Shown: positions 1 to 13,212 of the stretch, piece after piece
Position numbering within the stretch: the first letter of the stretch is position 1
How the letters are laid out: every line of letters begins with the position of its first letter
NCBI RefSeq assembly: GCF_032854445.1
Contig: NC_088303.1
Coordinates: forward strand, 20,097,501 to 20,161,500
DNA length: 64,000 nucleotides
From: Liolophura sinensis
Lineage: Eukaryota; Mollusca; Polyplacophora; Chitonida; Chitonidae
Direction: 5' to 3'
Position numbers and translations under genes: made by a program
Notes under the pieces: model-generated
Database searches by the model: none
Told to the model about the DNA's origin: nothing
Seen by the model: only the letters and a program-made list of their open reading frames with translations

Positions 1-3000
1 TAGCTATGGTTAGCAGTGTGGCCCATATCGGCTCCCCGTTTGGTCGTAACTTCTTAAAAACTCCTAGGCACGGGATGAGATCGTCCCTGGCGATAGCGTT
101 CAGCAGGCGAGGCGCACCTGAAGACAGAGGTAAAATACAGGTATTAAAGAGAGCGGGTACGACTTTCAGGGCATTGGAAGGATACATATATACACAAACA
201 ACTTAATTAAGTACCCTCCTTGGTGGCGATTTTGTATACATGCGATTAATGTTCTGTATCAAATGGGTGTAAAATGTGATTGCTTGTGAACCGTGTGACT
301 TTTTGCCTAATGAAAAACGATAAAACGTGGAATCCATACAATTTCATGGCAAACACAGGCATTTCTATCTTCACTGGTTTTAATATGAAACGATGGCTTT
401 ACAAGTATGGTTCTAGAGTGAGCAGTGTTGAAGCAGTGGTTAAAATTACTCAATAAAAACATTATTTGGTCTCTCTTAAAGTGTGGTACGTCAACATCGG
501 GTGTATCTTCTCAGAACCTGAACCCTTCTCATACCACCTGCCAGCTCCTTGATACTCTGCAGGGGAAGTCGCTGCCATTCCTTATGCAAGGCAGCTTTCA
601 ACTGGGCCAGATGTTCTTGCATAAAAGGGGTCCACTTGTACATGATCTGACCAAATATTTCACTTACCCGACGGCAGCCAGCATTATGGTGAAAGGAAAC
701 CGGGCGGAGACCCACTGAAACGTATGGCCATCCACAGGTTGCTGCAAGAACTTACCATGTACGGCAGAAGAGAAAGCCAGCGTGAGCTAGGATCGCATTG
801 GTGAGAGGCAACTGGATCTTGACATTAATTCTTTGAAACTAAGATCAGATTACCCCAGATGAATAGAGAACGATGATCCTTACTGATAAGACTTTGTAAT
901 CCCGCCCCGATGGTTGACTGGAAGGATCCTATTGTGATGACCCATGGTGTAGGCCAAGCTAAACGGCCAATGATCATGTCCCCACCCACGCTCTCTCCAA
1001 ACCTAGAAATCCAACAGACACACAGTGAGCCTATCTCCTCGCTATTTCATCAATGTCTATTGACACCTTCCATAATTGCACATTAATAGTACCGTTATTT
1101 GAGAATAGAAGAACACATTTTTCAGAGATACACATTAAATCACGATCGTTAAAATTTAAAGAATTTTTTTATACGTGGATATAGAACAAATCGTTCCTTT
1201 CTTTATTTTCCAAGTTTTAGTGGAGTCTATTCAGCAGATTCAGCAAATGTCTTACTTGTCCCTTAACACCTCTCCTCTAATAGTGGCCCCGAAAAACACA
1301 ACAAATGACATATCTAATGCACCTTTAAGGAAAATTAATACTTGATTTAACTCACTAGTATTTAACACCAAAAGGAAGAATAATTGGCACGCAATGGCTG
1401 GAGGTGACACGTGAGGTGGAACCGGAGTAAACCACCACAATTTGACGAAATATTGAATATATCTTCAAATACAGTACAAGTTCAACTTGTAGGACGAATT
1501 CTTTTGGGTAAGTGCCAAGTGATCTCCACCGAACTTCATTTTACATCAAATACATGGTGGGACCTCCGTGGCCGAGGTGGTTAGCACGCCAGAGCAGTGC
1601 AATGACGCATGAGCACCTCACCAATGAGGTGAGGAAGGTCAGTCAACAACCGACGGATAGTCGTAGGTTTCCCCCTGCTCTGCCCGGTTTCCTACCACCA
1701 TAATGCTAGCCAGCGGCGTATATGTGAAATATTCTTGAGTACTGCGTAAAACACCAATCAAATAAATAAATAAATAAACTACATGGTAATAAACGATGTT
1801 CACAGCTTAATATACCCAATATCAGTTAAGACTAAGGAATCTGAAAACATCCTTGTCTGAAAGTAAGCCAATATCAAATGCAGAGCCTCTGATACTATTC
1901 AGACAGGAAAACCTGAAATACCACAAACGCACACACTCATTGTCCTGATAGAAAGGAATGGGGTACCAAAGGAAACACTCTTATTATTCAGATATTCTTG
2001 GAATACCGAACAAAACCCTCTATTATCCAGATAGAAAGCTTTGGAATACCGAAAAAAACCTCTTATTATCCAGACAGAAAGTCTTCGAATACCACAAAAA
2101 GCCTCTGATTATCCAAATAGAAAGCCTTGGAATGCCGAAAGAAAACCCTCTTCCTATTCAGATAGAAGTCTTAGGATACCAAATGTGTATAGATTCTGCT
2201 TCACAATAACATCTTTTGAATACACCTGTAACATTTTATAGTATAAACCTGCATGCTGTTGATCAACAGGTATATGTATGAAGTATAAAGATGTAAAACA
2301 TAAATATTAAAGTACGTGTGTGGGACCCTGATGCTGTCAACGGCATATAGAGAGGACAGAACTAATGGCCATGGAACATACTGTACCTACATGTACAGTA
2401 AAAACACAATACGGGATATTAATATCATGACCAATTTACCTCTAATATTCGGCGGTAAAACAAAGTACACTAGCAAAGAAAGGAAGTGGCTACATATCTC
2501 ATTGCAGGGTTTCAAAGGCCTACTGTATCTGCTAACGACAAAGGATGCAGACGACACGCGTGGCACCTACTGCGCCTACTGTCCATACTGGTACAACTAT
2601 TTGTATGAAGAATAGATGTGACAGCAACTATGGCAACCGCGCTAACTGTATCCACTCATACAGCGAAGGTTACAAAAAAACAGATGTTATGATCACATCT
2701 TCATCGTTCCAAATGAAACAACTGGTATTCAAGCAATATATGCACATGTGAAGGCCAGGTTCTCCACTGTTCAACGGATACAGGCAATACGCCTGAAGAC
2801 CAATTCCCCTAATATTCGTATTGATATAGTAGACTATACAAATAACAGGTGTGTGCATGACCTGTACTGTTCATAGTGATACAGCAAAATATACGGGCAA
2901 TACACGTGACGACCACAAACATGTAATAAAGGATACAAACAAGAGATGTGATGACCACAGCGCCTATTGTCCCTATTGGTATGGAACGCTGTGGGTCGGC

Positions 3001-6000
3001 TAAATCACCGGAAAGGTTGGATCCGGTCAATAGCCCTGTAAAATACAATAACACATAAAAATACAAGTGTTGCAAATATCTGACTGAATTATATAAAAGA
3101 CTTCCAGTCCGAAGTGACATTTACGACCATAATTTTTCGACACGTTAATTCAGTTTTCATCAAAGTAATATTTCAGATATTTAAAAATCTTGTGCAATAT
3201 TTGCGTTCTCATTTCCACAGATAGTTTTGTCTAATAAGCATTAGATAAGGTATGGGTCAAACGTGGTTGCATCCTGTTGTGCAATAGCAACAATGTAATA
3301 ACAGAAATGTAATAATAAATGTGCAATAACACAAATTTATTGACAATTACAACATTGAAGTATAAACCTGCCTGTGACCGACGGGAAGTAAATGGCGAGC
3401 AAAACGATGAACGATGTGGTGACGTCAGCCATGATGTCACCACGGCCTCTCTCAGCAGCCACGTCAGTTCCGGGAATGTCACCGACTTTACTGTATTTGT
3501 GATACAAATTATCTGAAGAGAAACTTGTTTTATTAAAAACCACATACATCAAACAAATAAACTGATGCTCATAAAATGAATAAAGAACTGAAAATAGAAA
3601 GCACAAACATTTCTGAAAGTCTCAGCCAAAGGCCCACTTGGGATATTTGTACGCTTTTGATCCGGTTGTCGGAGTATTTGTTTGTTTAAATACAGCTTAT
3701 AGTCTGTGAAATCAGTCTGTATATATGGCTGAAGCAAAGACAGAAAACATTACTATAGAAGTGAGAAAGGCATTTGTGAAAATCTCAGACGTACGATTAC
3801 AGTAAACCATGACCAACCACTCCCGTAGAACTAAAATACCGTTAAGTCTTATAATGATTTGCCAATTTCTGAAAAAGTGAAAACGAAAATGTTATATGAT
3901 CATAATACTGTTTGATAGCCATTTGAGGAACGTGTGTAGTAAACAATCGTATGATTTGTTCCTGAAGGTCGTTTCTAATGCTCGACAGAGGTTAAAAATA
4001 CACAGCAGACTGAATGACCTCAACAAGACTGCAAGATCACTAATTGAGACATGTGTCTTTGTTGATCTGAAGAAATAAAATATGTGGTGTTTATAATTGA
4101 AAATCGATAATGCGCATGGGAACATCGCACGTGCCTCTCTGATGACTCTAAGCACTAGTCAAAGCTTTTCTGACTTACTGTGCCTGGTTTTGTAACAAGA
4201 TTATTTCTAAAATGTCTAATTTATCTGCTCGTGAAAAACGGTTATAATGAGATCATTTAATGCAGCCTTTTCAAACTGACCCAGAAAAACACCACTCCCT
4301 AATCCGGGAATGCCGTCCACCCATTGGACAGTGTTGTCCAGGAAATAGGCCTCACACGACGTCATATTAGCGTCTTGACAGTAGTGTCGGTAAATAGGGC
4401 CGGTTTCGTTGTTGTCACATATCACAGCGCCATCTTGCGTGATAGACGCCGTGGTGAGGAGCCGGTCACCAAGCATGCAAACTCTGAAACACGAGTACAA
4501 GAGAGATTAGGGCCTATAGTGCCGTATCCATTAGCATAAAGCATTACGAAGATGTTAGACTGGGAGCAACTGACATGCCAGATGTTTGAAGGAGAAATCC
4601 TCAAATGAACAGAAAATGCGATGCACCGAGCATTTTTTTTTGTTCTAATTCAATTTTCAACAAAACAGTTATATATCTACCGTTGCTTCAATATTCATAG
4701 ATTCGAATTAATCAGTTAACTTAATTTGAATAACATCATTACAACAGCTTGTCAATCATTAAAAAAAATCAGCTTATTTAGAAACATATCGTGTTGCCAA
4801 AAAAGCACATCTATTTTGCTTGTAATGACTTACTTGACACTTCTGTCAGGATTAGCTGAGAATATCCCGCGTATATGGCAATTATAGAGATTATGACACA
4901 GAACAGAGATATCGGCGCGACCCTCTGTACCACCCTAACACCAATCAAAACCAAAATAGACTTGATAATCAACAACGCTGTCCCATAGACTCGGAAGTTG
5001 TTGGCTGAGCTGACGGGATCATTTACGTCGCCGAAAAGCGACATCTCGGGGGCGATGTATTTCTAATTAACGAAAGAAAATGGAAATTCAAGTCAAAAAA
5101 CTGTTCTTGCTGATTAGACAAATAAAATGGACATCGTATGAAAGAGATTATGATAATAAATGCATAGACCGATTTTGACATTCAAGTTACTCCATGAATG
5201 TGGTGTGAACATCATGGTGGGCAAGCTTACATGTCAATCTTGCACATTCCAGAAAGTTCACCAGATGGTCACAGCCCTCCCTATAGAGTTATGTTACTCC
5301 CTTATTAGTTCTTCTAATCAAACACTAATCAAATAAATATATTTATTATTTATATAAAGGTGAAATATCAGGATTTCCGTCACTGATGAAAGTGATATCA
5401 CACTGACTAAAGTTAGATATCATTTTTGTTATTACACACCCCGACGCCATGACGTAACAAAGAAATATTTTGTTTTATGACGTTTCAATTTAAGCTTAGC
5501 AGAATGACTTCATAATACAAGTTCAGTCAACTTCAACATTTTACGCCACACAACAAGACACGACGTCATTTAAGATGTCATGCACGACGTCAAGTCTGGG
5601 AAGGCCTACAGCTAAAAAACATTGCTTAAACTTGTTCGAATACATTTGCTGAGTAAGTCTTTAGAATTATTCAATGTTTTTATACTGATGTGCCGGTTTC
5701 AGGACCTAAATACGAAGCCCGCGTACTCAGTAGTAAACAGACACTGCGACAAACAGGGCTTGTCATGTCCGCCAAGCAAAGCGACGAAGAACCAAGATCG
5801 CCAATTTTACAAAATACGGATTTCGCTTAAAATGCAGCCCACTATCTTCGTAACCATCGCAGTTCGAGAGGAATGTTAAAAGCAATCATCGGCATTACAC
5901 AAGGTCATAAGCAATTATCGACTTTGAAAGTTACTGCAGGCCACACGAAGTTACATATATTAACACTTTTTCAGCCATATGACGACGAGGGGTCATTAGG

Positions 6001-9000
6001 TGTGTGTACATATACTGTGTCTTCTTGTGGTAGGCCGAGTCCATGCCATCAAAGTTCACTACCATCACTGAACTATCATGACAAGACACCCGACACGACA
6101 CCCCACCCAGGCACATCAAATTATCACCGAGCCAACCAGTCACGTTTCCTGACTAACCTATCAGTTTTGAGGCAGCACCAAGTACCATTATGAAGGTCTT
6201 TTGGTATGACCCCATCCTGGTTTGAACTCTGGTCTGGCATTAGGCCACTGACGCGGTCACACGAGGTTAGAAGCAATCGTCGCCTGCTTAGGTTATAAAG
6301 ANNNNNNNNNNNNNNNNNNNNNNNNNNNNNNNNNNNNNNNNNNNNNNNNNNNNNNNNNNNNNNNNNNNNNNNNNNNNNNNNNNNNNNNNNNNNNNNNNNN
6401 NNNNNNNNNNNNNNNNNNNNNNNNNNNNNNNNNNNNNNNNNNNNNNNNNNNNNNNNNNNNNNNNNNNNNNNNNNNNNNNNNNNNNNNNNNNNNNNNNNNN
6501 NCTCATCAACGGGAAGATTACGTAATGGTGAATCGTGAGCTTTGAACTTTATTGCCGGTTAAAGAAGGTGATAACCAATCATGGACTTTAAAGCCAGCTT
6601 AAGTAATGTAATAATGAGTCATAGATGTTAAACTCTATTACAATTGTTGACTCTGAACGCCATTGCAGCATACACAATATTTTAAGCAATCATCGACTTT
6701 GATATAAGCAATCGTTAACTTCTAAAGCTGTTACAGTCTATAAACTGTCAGAAATGAGTCTTCTGTTGATGTAAGATAGAATCTCAATTCAATTACACCT
6801 ACCAGAAGAATTTCTATGGCTCCGGTGACGTACATGGACGAGGCTACTGTGTTAGCTAAGTAGAATAGCAAGCCAACGGCTGCTCCAAACTCCGGCCCAA
6901 GGGCCCGTGAGATCATGAAGTAAGAGCCTCCTGCAGGTACCAGGCCATTCGTGGCGATGGCACTCATGGAAATGGAAGTCAGGATGTCTGTTGGTGGAAA
7001 TCCATTGGTTGACGGTGTGATTAATTGTTCATTCATTGACTGACTGTCAGACAGATAATATATTTGAAGGGTAGGCATTTTAGTAAAGCGATTGAGGACA
7101 GGATGTTGAAGTTAAGTTAAACAACTATATCCTAGAATTATTGGCAGTCGAGTTGAGCATACCGACAGCAGAGGTTATGAGATGAACAGCTGTCGCAGCT
7201 GCTGCTGTCATGCTGCACATTATCACCAGACTGAAAAACGTATCAACAAAAAATATTTATAAAACTCGACATTATAAAATCGTGAAGCCGTGTAGAAATG
7301 CATTTGGTCGTTCTAACGTATTTTGTCATCGGACAACATTTGCTGAGAAGTAAGTTTTGGACATGTGTAGAATACGCCGTTATGTGATTTGTGGTCTGGT
7401 GACATTTGCTGACATTTTGTTGTTATGCGATATTTGCTGACATTTTGTCGTTTGGTGAAATTTGCTGATATTTTGTCGTCCGGGAGATATTTGCTGCGAA
7501 GAAAGCCATATAAGGCATCCATTATAAACCGATTATAAACGATGTTTTGCCAGTTCTCAGCAGTTTTTATCACCCCAACACTAAATGTCGTCAGATAATT
7601 TTCACCCCTGAAAATTTATGTAATTGAAACATATAAAGGTAAAATATATTGTACTTTAAAACAAATTCAAATTCTTTTCATCTTGGGGTAAGGCTTCATC
7701 TGATATGTGTATGCTCACACTTATTATATACATATATATTCACGTTAAAATCTTAGACCTGATTTCACCATGGTGTTGTAGGATTCTTATTTTTGTACAC
7801 CTTACATTTTGACAGTGGCGTAAAAAAGTACGAAGATGAGTGGAGCGCGTCTTCTGTGCGTTCAAAAGGGTATAAGTGTTATGAAATGTTATGAAACATG
7901 AGAGTCGTCTGTAAGTTTTTGTTAAATTTGTTCGTATAGATCGACAAAGGCAATTTTAGTGCTCATACATTGAATATGAAATTCTGCAATTTGCCATATC
8001 GTGGAATGTAACTTAGCATTCAAGTAGAGTGAGAACCATGCACCCTGTAATGCCGTCAAACGACAGCCTTTTTGAAGATGTTTTTCCTCCGGAGGGTTAA
8101 TTTCCAGTGCACGCGGTACCCCTCATACCTTGTTCCCCATATGCCTTTAGAGCCATACACACAGTGCATATTTCGGCTGTATATCTGTGTTGAAAGGAAA
8201 ATAATTAGCCCGTATGAAGTATGGAAGCCATTAGGTAACTAAATTTTTGTCCCAAAACCTCCACACTTCATTTGCTTATTACGCCCGTGTTTGAGCCTTT
8301 AGCCGAAAATACTTATTATTAACCAGTCTCAGACTGCATGTATATATACCACGACTAGCTGGTTGATAATCTTACCGTGCTACAGCAGAGGAAGACAATG
8401 ACGAAGCCCTCGAGGATACCAGCCGTGCCCACGAGCCAGCTAAGCCGTAAGAACATGATCACACCGAAGATGTTCTGTAACGACGGTAGGAATACCCCCA
8501 GCATTGTGCCCAGGCGAGCCCGCTTTACCTATTAAGAATTCAAACGGTGAAAACGGTTTAATTCAATATTTATTTATTTATTTATTCAGTTGATCGGTGT
8601 TTTCCGTCGCACTCAAGAATATTTTACTTATACGGCGGCGGCTAGCAATATGGTGCGTGGGAGGAAACCGGAGGGAAACCAACAATCATCCGCAAGTTGC
8701 TGCAAGACCTTCTTCTTCTATAATCCCTGACAGCGTGTCGGCCCCGAATTCTTTATGACGTCTTTCGTGTTATCTGAGACCAGAGGAACATGAATTCGAA
8801 CCTGTGACCTCATGGGTGTTACATGTGCTCAGCAGGCAGAGATCCTAATCAGATGACGAAACATATTCCTGATTTCAAATAAACATTTAATATACATGTA
8901 CGCTTTGGACTATACGCTAATAGCCCACTGTTACTCATCATATACTGGTTTGTTTGCTTGTCTAGAGTTTTACCTTTACTTGCTTCATATCACCAATAAA

Positions 9001-11494
9001 GCAGATGACTGTTTCGAGCAAAACGAGTCACACGTCGGATAAAATAAAAGCACATGGCCATTGATGCCAATGCTACGGCATTACAGACTTGGACAAAAGC
9101 CAATTATTCAGCACAACTCTGATTTTATGCGGGCTTTTATCTAGGTTTTCGACTTGAAACTATGTTTAAGCCCATTTAAAGTCTCGGGTGTCACAAAGAC
9201 TCGCATAAAATGCACGAACTTGCTGAAATGTGTGTGACTGTCGAGGGCTATAATGCTTCAATCCAGCCATATGGACCTGTTTGTCCTACAGCGAAGAAAT
9301 CTCGGCCACGCGCACTGAAAATAACTATCTCGCTTAGGGCAGTACCGTACACTGACAGTAACCAATATATACCTGACCTCTCCACTATGGCTGAGCGCCA
9401 AACGTGGAAGTACGGAGATAGCCGATTTGGCCCGAATCGAGATTGAATCCATTTCTCACGAGCATACATACCGGGTAGTGCAACAACAGCTAAAGACAAT
9501 AAAAATTGTGGTGCCTATTCATATCATAACGTTGTCAATTTGGTTCATGTTTAGCGGAGATGTAATGATTTACAGCCTGATTTATAAGGAACATACGAGC
9601 AACCTGTGTATGGTCGTGGGTTTCCCCGGGCTATGTCCGGTTTCCTAATGCGGGTCGACGTCGCATACGTGAGATATTCTTGAGTACGACGTAAAACACC
9701 AATCAAATAAATAAAGAAATAAGGAATATACGGAACCGTGGAAGGGACATGCGAAAAAAATTAACACAAGAAAGAGGCAATTTAATAAATAGTTATAATT
9801 ACAGGGAAAAAATTTCTTCTTCAAACCAAATTCCAAAAATCAACTGTTTTGCTCATCAGTGTCACAGTAAATATGAAACAAACTGTCTTTTCCACGGTTT
9901 CGTAGGAATACAAACCACGGCAAAATCTATATATACATGTATGTACCTGGGGTTGCTTGGACGGCGTGTTACTTTCATTTTCGCTCTGGGCAGCCTTCGG
10001 TTGTAAACCTCCACCGTAACTGGCAAACTTGTGCAGAATGTCCGATAAGTGGCCATGAACTGAGATGTCTTCCTGAAAATTAAAAAGTGACATCATTTCA
10101 TTTATAAATTTAGCATACTGCCATGATGACGTAAACATACACGTTAGCTTTACTTATATGTAGGGAAATCTGAAGATGATTACATACATGTGTGTAGAAA
10201 AGACTTAGGTACTGTACCCTATAAAGTACACCATTTATCCGTAAAAAATTCAAAAAAATATAAGATATGTGACGACTTTCATAACCATCTGTATACATCC
10301 ATACGGTATACCTCGTAAAGCGCATCTTCAACATGAGTGTCATCAAGGGCGTCTGAAATTACAACAGAATGTACTTTGATTAAGTGAAATGAGACTTGAG
10401 TAATTCAGGTTAAACAAAGGGTGTAACAGTATTTGAATGAACATTCTATATATGTGTCACATTATTTTAAGGTCGTTTGATTTGTCGTGCCCATTTGTCG
10501 TATCCACTCATCGATTCAATAAAAAAAAATGGCCAAATTATTTGGTACGATGTTTATACATGTCTACTAATATGCAATGAGAACTCGCGTTTCAGTATTA
10601 TTGTACTTACTTGCATAATGCAAGACTAAATTGAGTAACTGGGTCATTTTGTCCACGTCATCAGTGTTATCATAAGACGTGTCCAAATTTCAAATTTCAG
10701 AAAGTACCAAAATGTAAGCATCTTAAAGAGAACTTAAATTTTTACCAAGGCCAGAAATGTCTTTGTGGAATCGTTCCCATGTCGAAGACTAGAAAATGTT
10801 TGTCTTTTGTCCTATTAAATTGAATAAATTGTTTATGGTGAATTGCTGGTATAGTGTTGAATTTACATTCCTTTCCTAGCTTGTGTATTTTTTCATCTGT
10901 CAATATATATAACAGCTGCTCTTACTGTACATTTGTCTCGTACCGGCAATTGATTGCACAATGCATGCATGGGCAACTTTTCCCGCCTGATGTAATTCGA
11001 GCCTAAAATGAGTGGTATTATTTATCCCTACTTTAGCGATGACGTGTTGTGCGCAAACTTGATACGTAATACCCATTACCAGAGTCGACATTGGGCGGAA
11101 AATGCTCTCCGATCATAGAATCCGAATGTTGTTTTGAATGACTGTCGAGGTGTTTACGTCGATATGGATATGAAAACATTCAATACAATCGCGCTAACAT
11201 GCTAACAACAGCGGTCATACTAAGCACTGATTATGATTTCTCTTTACATGTATATAATTAAAACAGTCACAGTCTGACCCATTGTGTTAGGAAACAGTGT
11301 TATATGGCAGAGTCAACCACATAAAATCCATTTCACTCACTCACTCGGTACGACACACACACTGTGTGTAATTTACCTTTCTGATGCTGATTCCGTTCCT
11401 CTGCATGTTGCCTCTCCAGGAGTAATGCGACCGACGGGGATGGCTTGCTGTCCGGGTCAGCGGCCGCCGGAGTAACAACAAACCGCGCGCTCAT
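1..11494 (-). CDS. KCC: K-Cl cotransporter (SLC12A4-7 family), 5' two thirds, runs off left edge
   Basis: Electroneutral plasma-membrane K+/Cl- symporter. Coding exons in transcript order: 11494-11377, 10352-10312, 10072-9947, 8528-8376, 6987-6803, 5062-4834, 4481-4281, 3512-3372, 3035-2937, 1313-1256, 1002-884, 117-1 (open at the edge). About 529 codons are visible. The start is the ATG in MSARFVVTP, resembling KCC N-termini; the frame is open upstream to 11602. Family blocks in order: [20 protein letters not shown] (TM1), [65 protein letters not shown], the cysteine-containing extracellular loop beginning CMLGDR, DITTSF-like [87 protein letters not shown]. The long loop with CMLGxR separates KCC from NKCC/NCC. 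Two oddities are reported as findings: a GC-AG intron (3371-3036) and a one-nucleotide phase break between exons 8376 and 6987. The C-terminal regulatory domain is outside the window. Confidence 0.93.
500..655 (-). mobile_element. Tc1/mariner-like transposase C-terminal fossil
   Basis: The minus-strand translation has the pattern HLxxLxxALxxEWxRLPxxxIxxLxxxMRRR typical of the last ~40 residues of Tc1-family transposases. There is no terminal inverted repeat and no catalytic core, so this is an inactive fragment inside a KCC intron. Confidence 0.45.
655..815 (-). mobile_element. SINE copy, truncated, minus orientation
   Basis: Contains the family core (CCAGCATTATGGTG, CCGCAGGTTGCTGCAAG-like, GGAAGCCAGCNTNAGCT-like) running towards the tRNA-like head. 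The (TAAA)n tail side is missing. Confidence 0.7.
1562..1782 (+). mobile_element. SINE copy, near complete, plus orientation
   Basis: tRNA-like head (CCGTGGCCGAGGTGGTTAGC), central CACCATAATGCTAGCC, then ATATTCTTGAGTAC and the AAATAAATAAATAAAT tail. A short duplication TACATGGT is visible on both sides. Lies in a KCC intron. Confidence 0.85.
1850..2190 (+). repeat. Minisatellite, unit about 43 bp
   Basis: Six to seven diverged units of the form GGAATACC..AAA..CCTCTTATTATCCAGA..AGAAAG..CTT. It sits in the KCC intron 2936-1314. Open frames across it are repeat artefacts. Confidence 0.75.
5968..6260 (+). repeat. Dispersed repeat family B, copy 1
   Basis: Shares blocks with 21745-21960 and 61575-61760: GGTGTGTGTACATAT, GAGTCCATGCC, a CGACA..CC segment, CCAACCAG, TTTCCT..CTAACCT.TCAGT, GAGGCAGC, and GTCTTTTGGTATGAC at the end. 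It ends in a KCC intron close to the assembly gap. Confidence 0.65.
6302..6501. other. Assembly gap, exactly 200 N
   Basis: All bases are N. The round length suggests a scaffold join, possibly of unknown true size. It lies in the KCC intron between exons 6803 and 5062, so KCC exon order across it rests on the assembly. Confidence 0.99.
7163..7230 (-). other. Possible 68-nt cassette exon inside the KCC gene
   Basis: Between KCC exons 8528-8376 and 6987-6803 there is a segment with a good acceptor (TTTTTCAG) and a donor (GTATGC). In one frame it encodes a very hydrophobic stretch, [20 protein letters not shown] followed by AV, and its end is in phase with the next KCC exon. Its start is not in phase with the preceding exon, and KCC proteins have no extra segment here. 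It may be a decayed duplicate exon, an alternative exon, or chance. Confidence 0.25.
7310..7510 (+). repeat. Degenerate short tandem repeat (TTTGCTGA.ATTTTGTCGT)
   Basis: Four to five degenerate units built on ATTTGCTGA and TTTTGTCGTC at roughly 35-45 bp spacing in a KCC intron. Confidence 0.55.
8564..8715 (-). mobile_element. SINE copy, tail and core, minus orientation
   Basis: Starts with TTTATTTATTTATTCAGTTG on the plus strand, then the CTCAAGAATATTTTACTTAT block, CGGCGGCGGCTAGCAATATG and the core to the GCAAGTTGCTGCAAGACC block. The tRNA-like head is absent. Confidence 0.8.
9610..9722 (+). mobile_element. SINE copy, 3' part, plus orientation
   Basis: Carries GGTCGTGGGTTTCCCCGGGC, GTGAGATATTCTTGAGTAC and ACACCAATCAAATAAATAAA. 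The head is truncated. KCC intron. Confidence 0.8.
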
Positions 11495-12811
11495 GTCGAT
11501 GGGTTCAGTGTTTTCTACACGCGAGTTAACAGAGCTACCAGAACAACACCTGGCTGACGTGTCTGAGAACGCTCTAGCAAACGCTGGATAATGAAGCGGC
11601 ACGCCTTAATCCGTTGGGGACTCCGTGGATGTGCGTATCTCCAGCAGTACAATTGCCTGTGGTCGAGAATGTATACTGTATATGAGTGGGGGAAAAGTGA
11701 GGTGCTAAATGCTATCATTACACTCTATTTCCCCACCCCCTTCATCTGCCACAAGCCAAATGCCCGTACGTGCCGGTCACGTTTGTGCTGCACGCGAAGT
11801 TGGCAGTCATCCTGATTGGACCACAAGTCTTGGCGTGTGAGAGATACTGTAGAGAATATCACAAACGTATACCGATAAGCCCTCTAAACTTGAGCTGGGT
11901 ATCCATGAACGTGTGACTTATTCTAATCAAAATAGTAATCAATGACCTGTGGAAGAATACCCTTAATTAGCGGCTGCCGGTTTGTACAATGTATTTGTGG
12001 AGTTAAAAAGATACATGCATGAATATATTCCAAGGTGATTATATTCGAGACGAAGTGGATCGGTGTTGTATGCTAGCAGACCATATCATTTGGTCTGCGT
12101 AACAGTGTAATATGCCCAATAGTTTAATTCCCACTCATCTCACGGCCAGCTCAACTGAGTGGGATGACCTTACATTGTTACCTGTCTTTAAAATTGCGGG
12201 TATTGATTGACCCCGTGTAACGTGTAGGCTAACTATATAATATCTTGCTGAGTGCACATGGGCAATGGGTAATTATCAGGGTATAACCCTCCTTTTGTAT
12301 AAAATAGGAATGTATACGGGAACGACCTGGGGGGTTGTGAGAATATTATGTACTGCAGTATAGGCTACATTTGACAACTGAACAATTAAACGCATACGCG
12401 ATGTGGACATAATGTTATTATTTTTTTTCTGCGTTAATTTTCGTTTTAAGAATCAAGAATTTTAGCTCAAGGATATTTCGTATATGAGGTATGGAAACAG
12501 TATAGTCACACATTCTCAGGTAATCGACGACTATGATGGCTGCAAAACAGACACAAAATATATCGAAACACCGCCTTCGATTCCAGATGAGATCAGATTG
12601 AAATATTTTCCAAGAATGAAGTTGGAACCATAATGCATTGCAACCCAACAGGTGTGATTTGGTACATTAAGTCTGCTATTGAGTGAAAACTTGGACAGAT
12701 CATCTGAAATCCGCCATTTTTTAGGCACTGGTAATCAGTGGCAAAGTATTTAACGTCTGTTTAAACGCAAGGATTTCAACTTCCAGCCATTCTGCGCGAC
12801 AAGCCACTTAC

Positions 12812-12824
12812 CCGAGGCCACCAT
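12812..12824 (-). other. Possible alternative first coding exon of KCC (start MVAS)
   Basis: A short stretch ATG GTG GCC TCG G ends at a strong donor (GTAAGTGG, donor GT at 12811-12810). The phase (1) matches KCC coding exon 2 at 10352, giving MVASDALDD. Vertebrate KCC genes are known to use alternative first exons. The upstream frame stays open to about 12900 but shows no recognisable protein. This is inference only. Confidence 0.2.
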
Positions 12825-13212
12825 GCAGACTTTCTGTCTTGGACTGTCCTTCAACAATAAAATGGTCTTCCGCAGCGAGATAGCATACTGGTACTTCCTC
12901 CAGAAGAAATACACACATTAAACACATGAAATAATTCAAGACCTTTAACAGCGATTACGAATTTGAATCTCGTAATTTCTGTGAGGTAACAAAGAAAACT
13001 ATTAAATTAAACCCACAAAAGTTTGTTGGGAACTAATAATGGCCTTAAACTATGAAATTCACACTGACGGTCTTACTAACCTTTTTACACTAAAGACCAC
13101 TTACAAATATGCTAACCTATATACACTAAAGACCACTGACAATTATGTGAATCTCAGTACACTAAAAGCCACTCATACATGTTAACTTTTGTACACTAAA
13201 GACCACTTACAA

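Larger units (their letters stand above)
118..883. other. KCC intron with Tc1/mariner remnant and truncated SINE
   Basis: Intron between KCC exons 1002-884 and 117-1. On the minus strand 500-655 encodes a peptide like the C-terminal end of Tc1-type transposases ([17 protein letters not shown], then [10 protein letters not shown]). It is followed at about 655-815 by a truncated minus-strand copy of the window's main SINE. No catalytic DDE block is left. Confidence 0.5.

Noticed and set aside
1-11494. Assignment to NKCC/NCC or SLC12A8/9
   Set aside because: The long cysteine-containing loop (CMLGDR...) and the MSAIATNG...[11 protein letters not shown] blocks fit KCC better.
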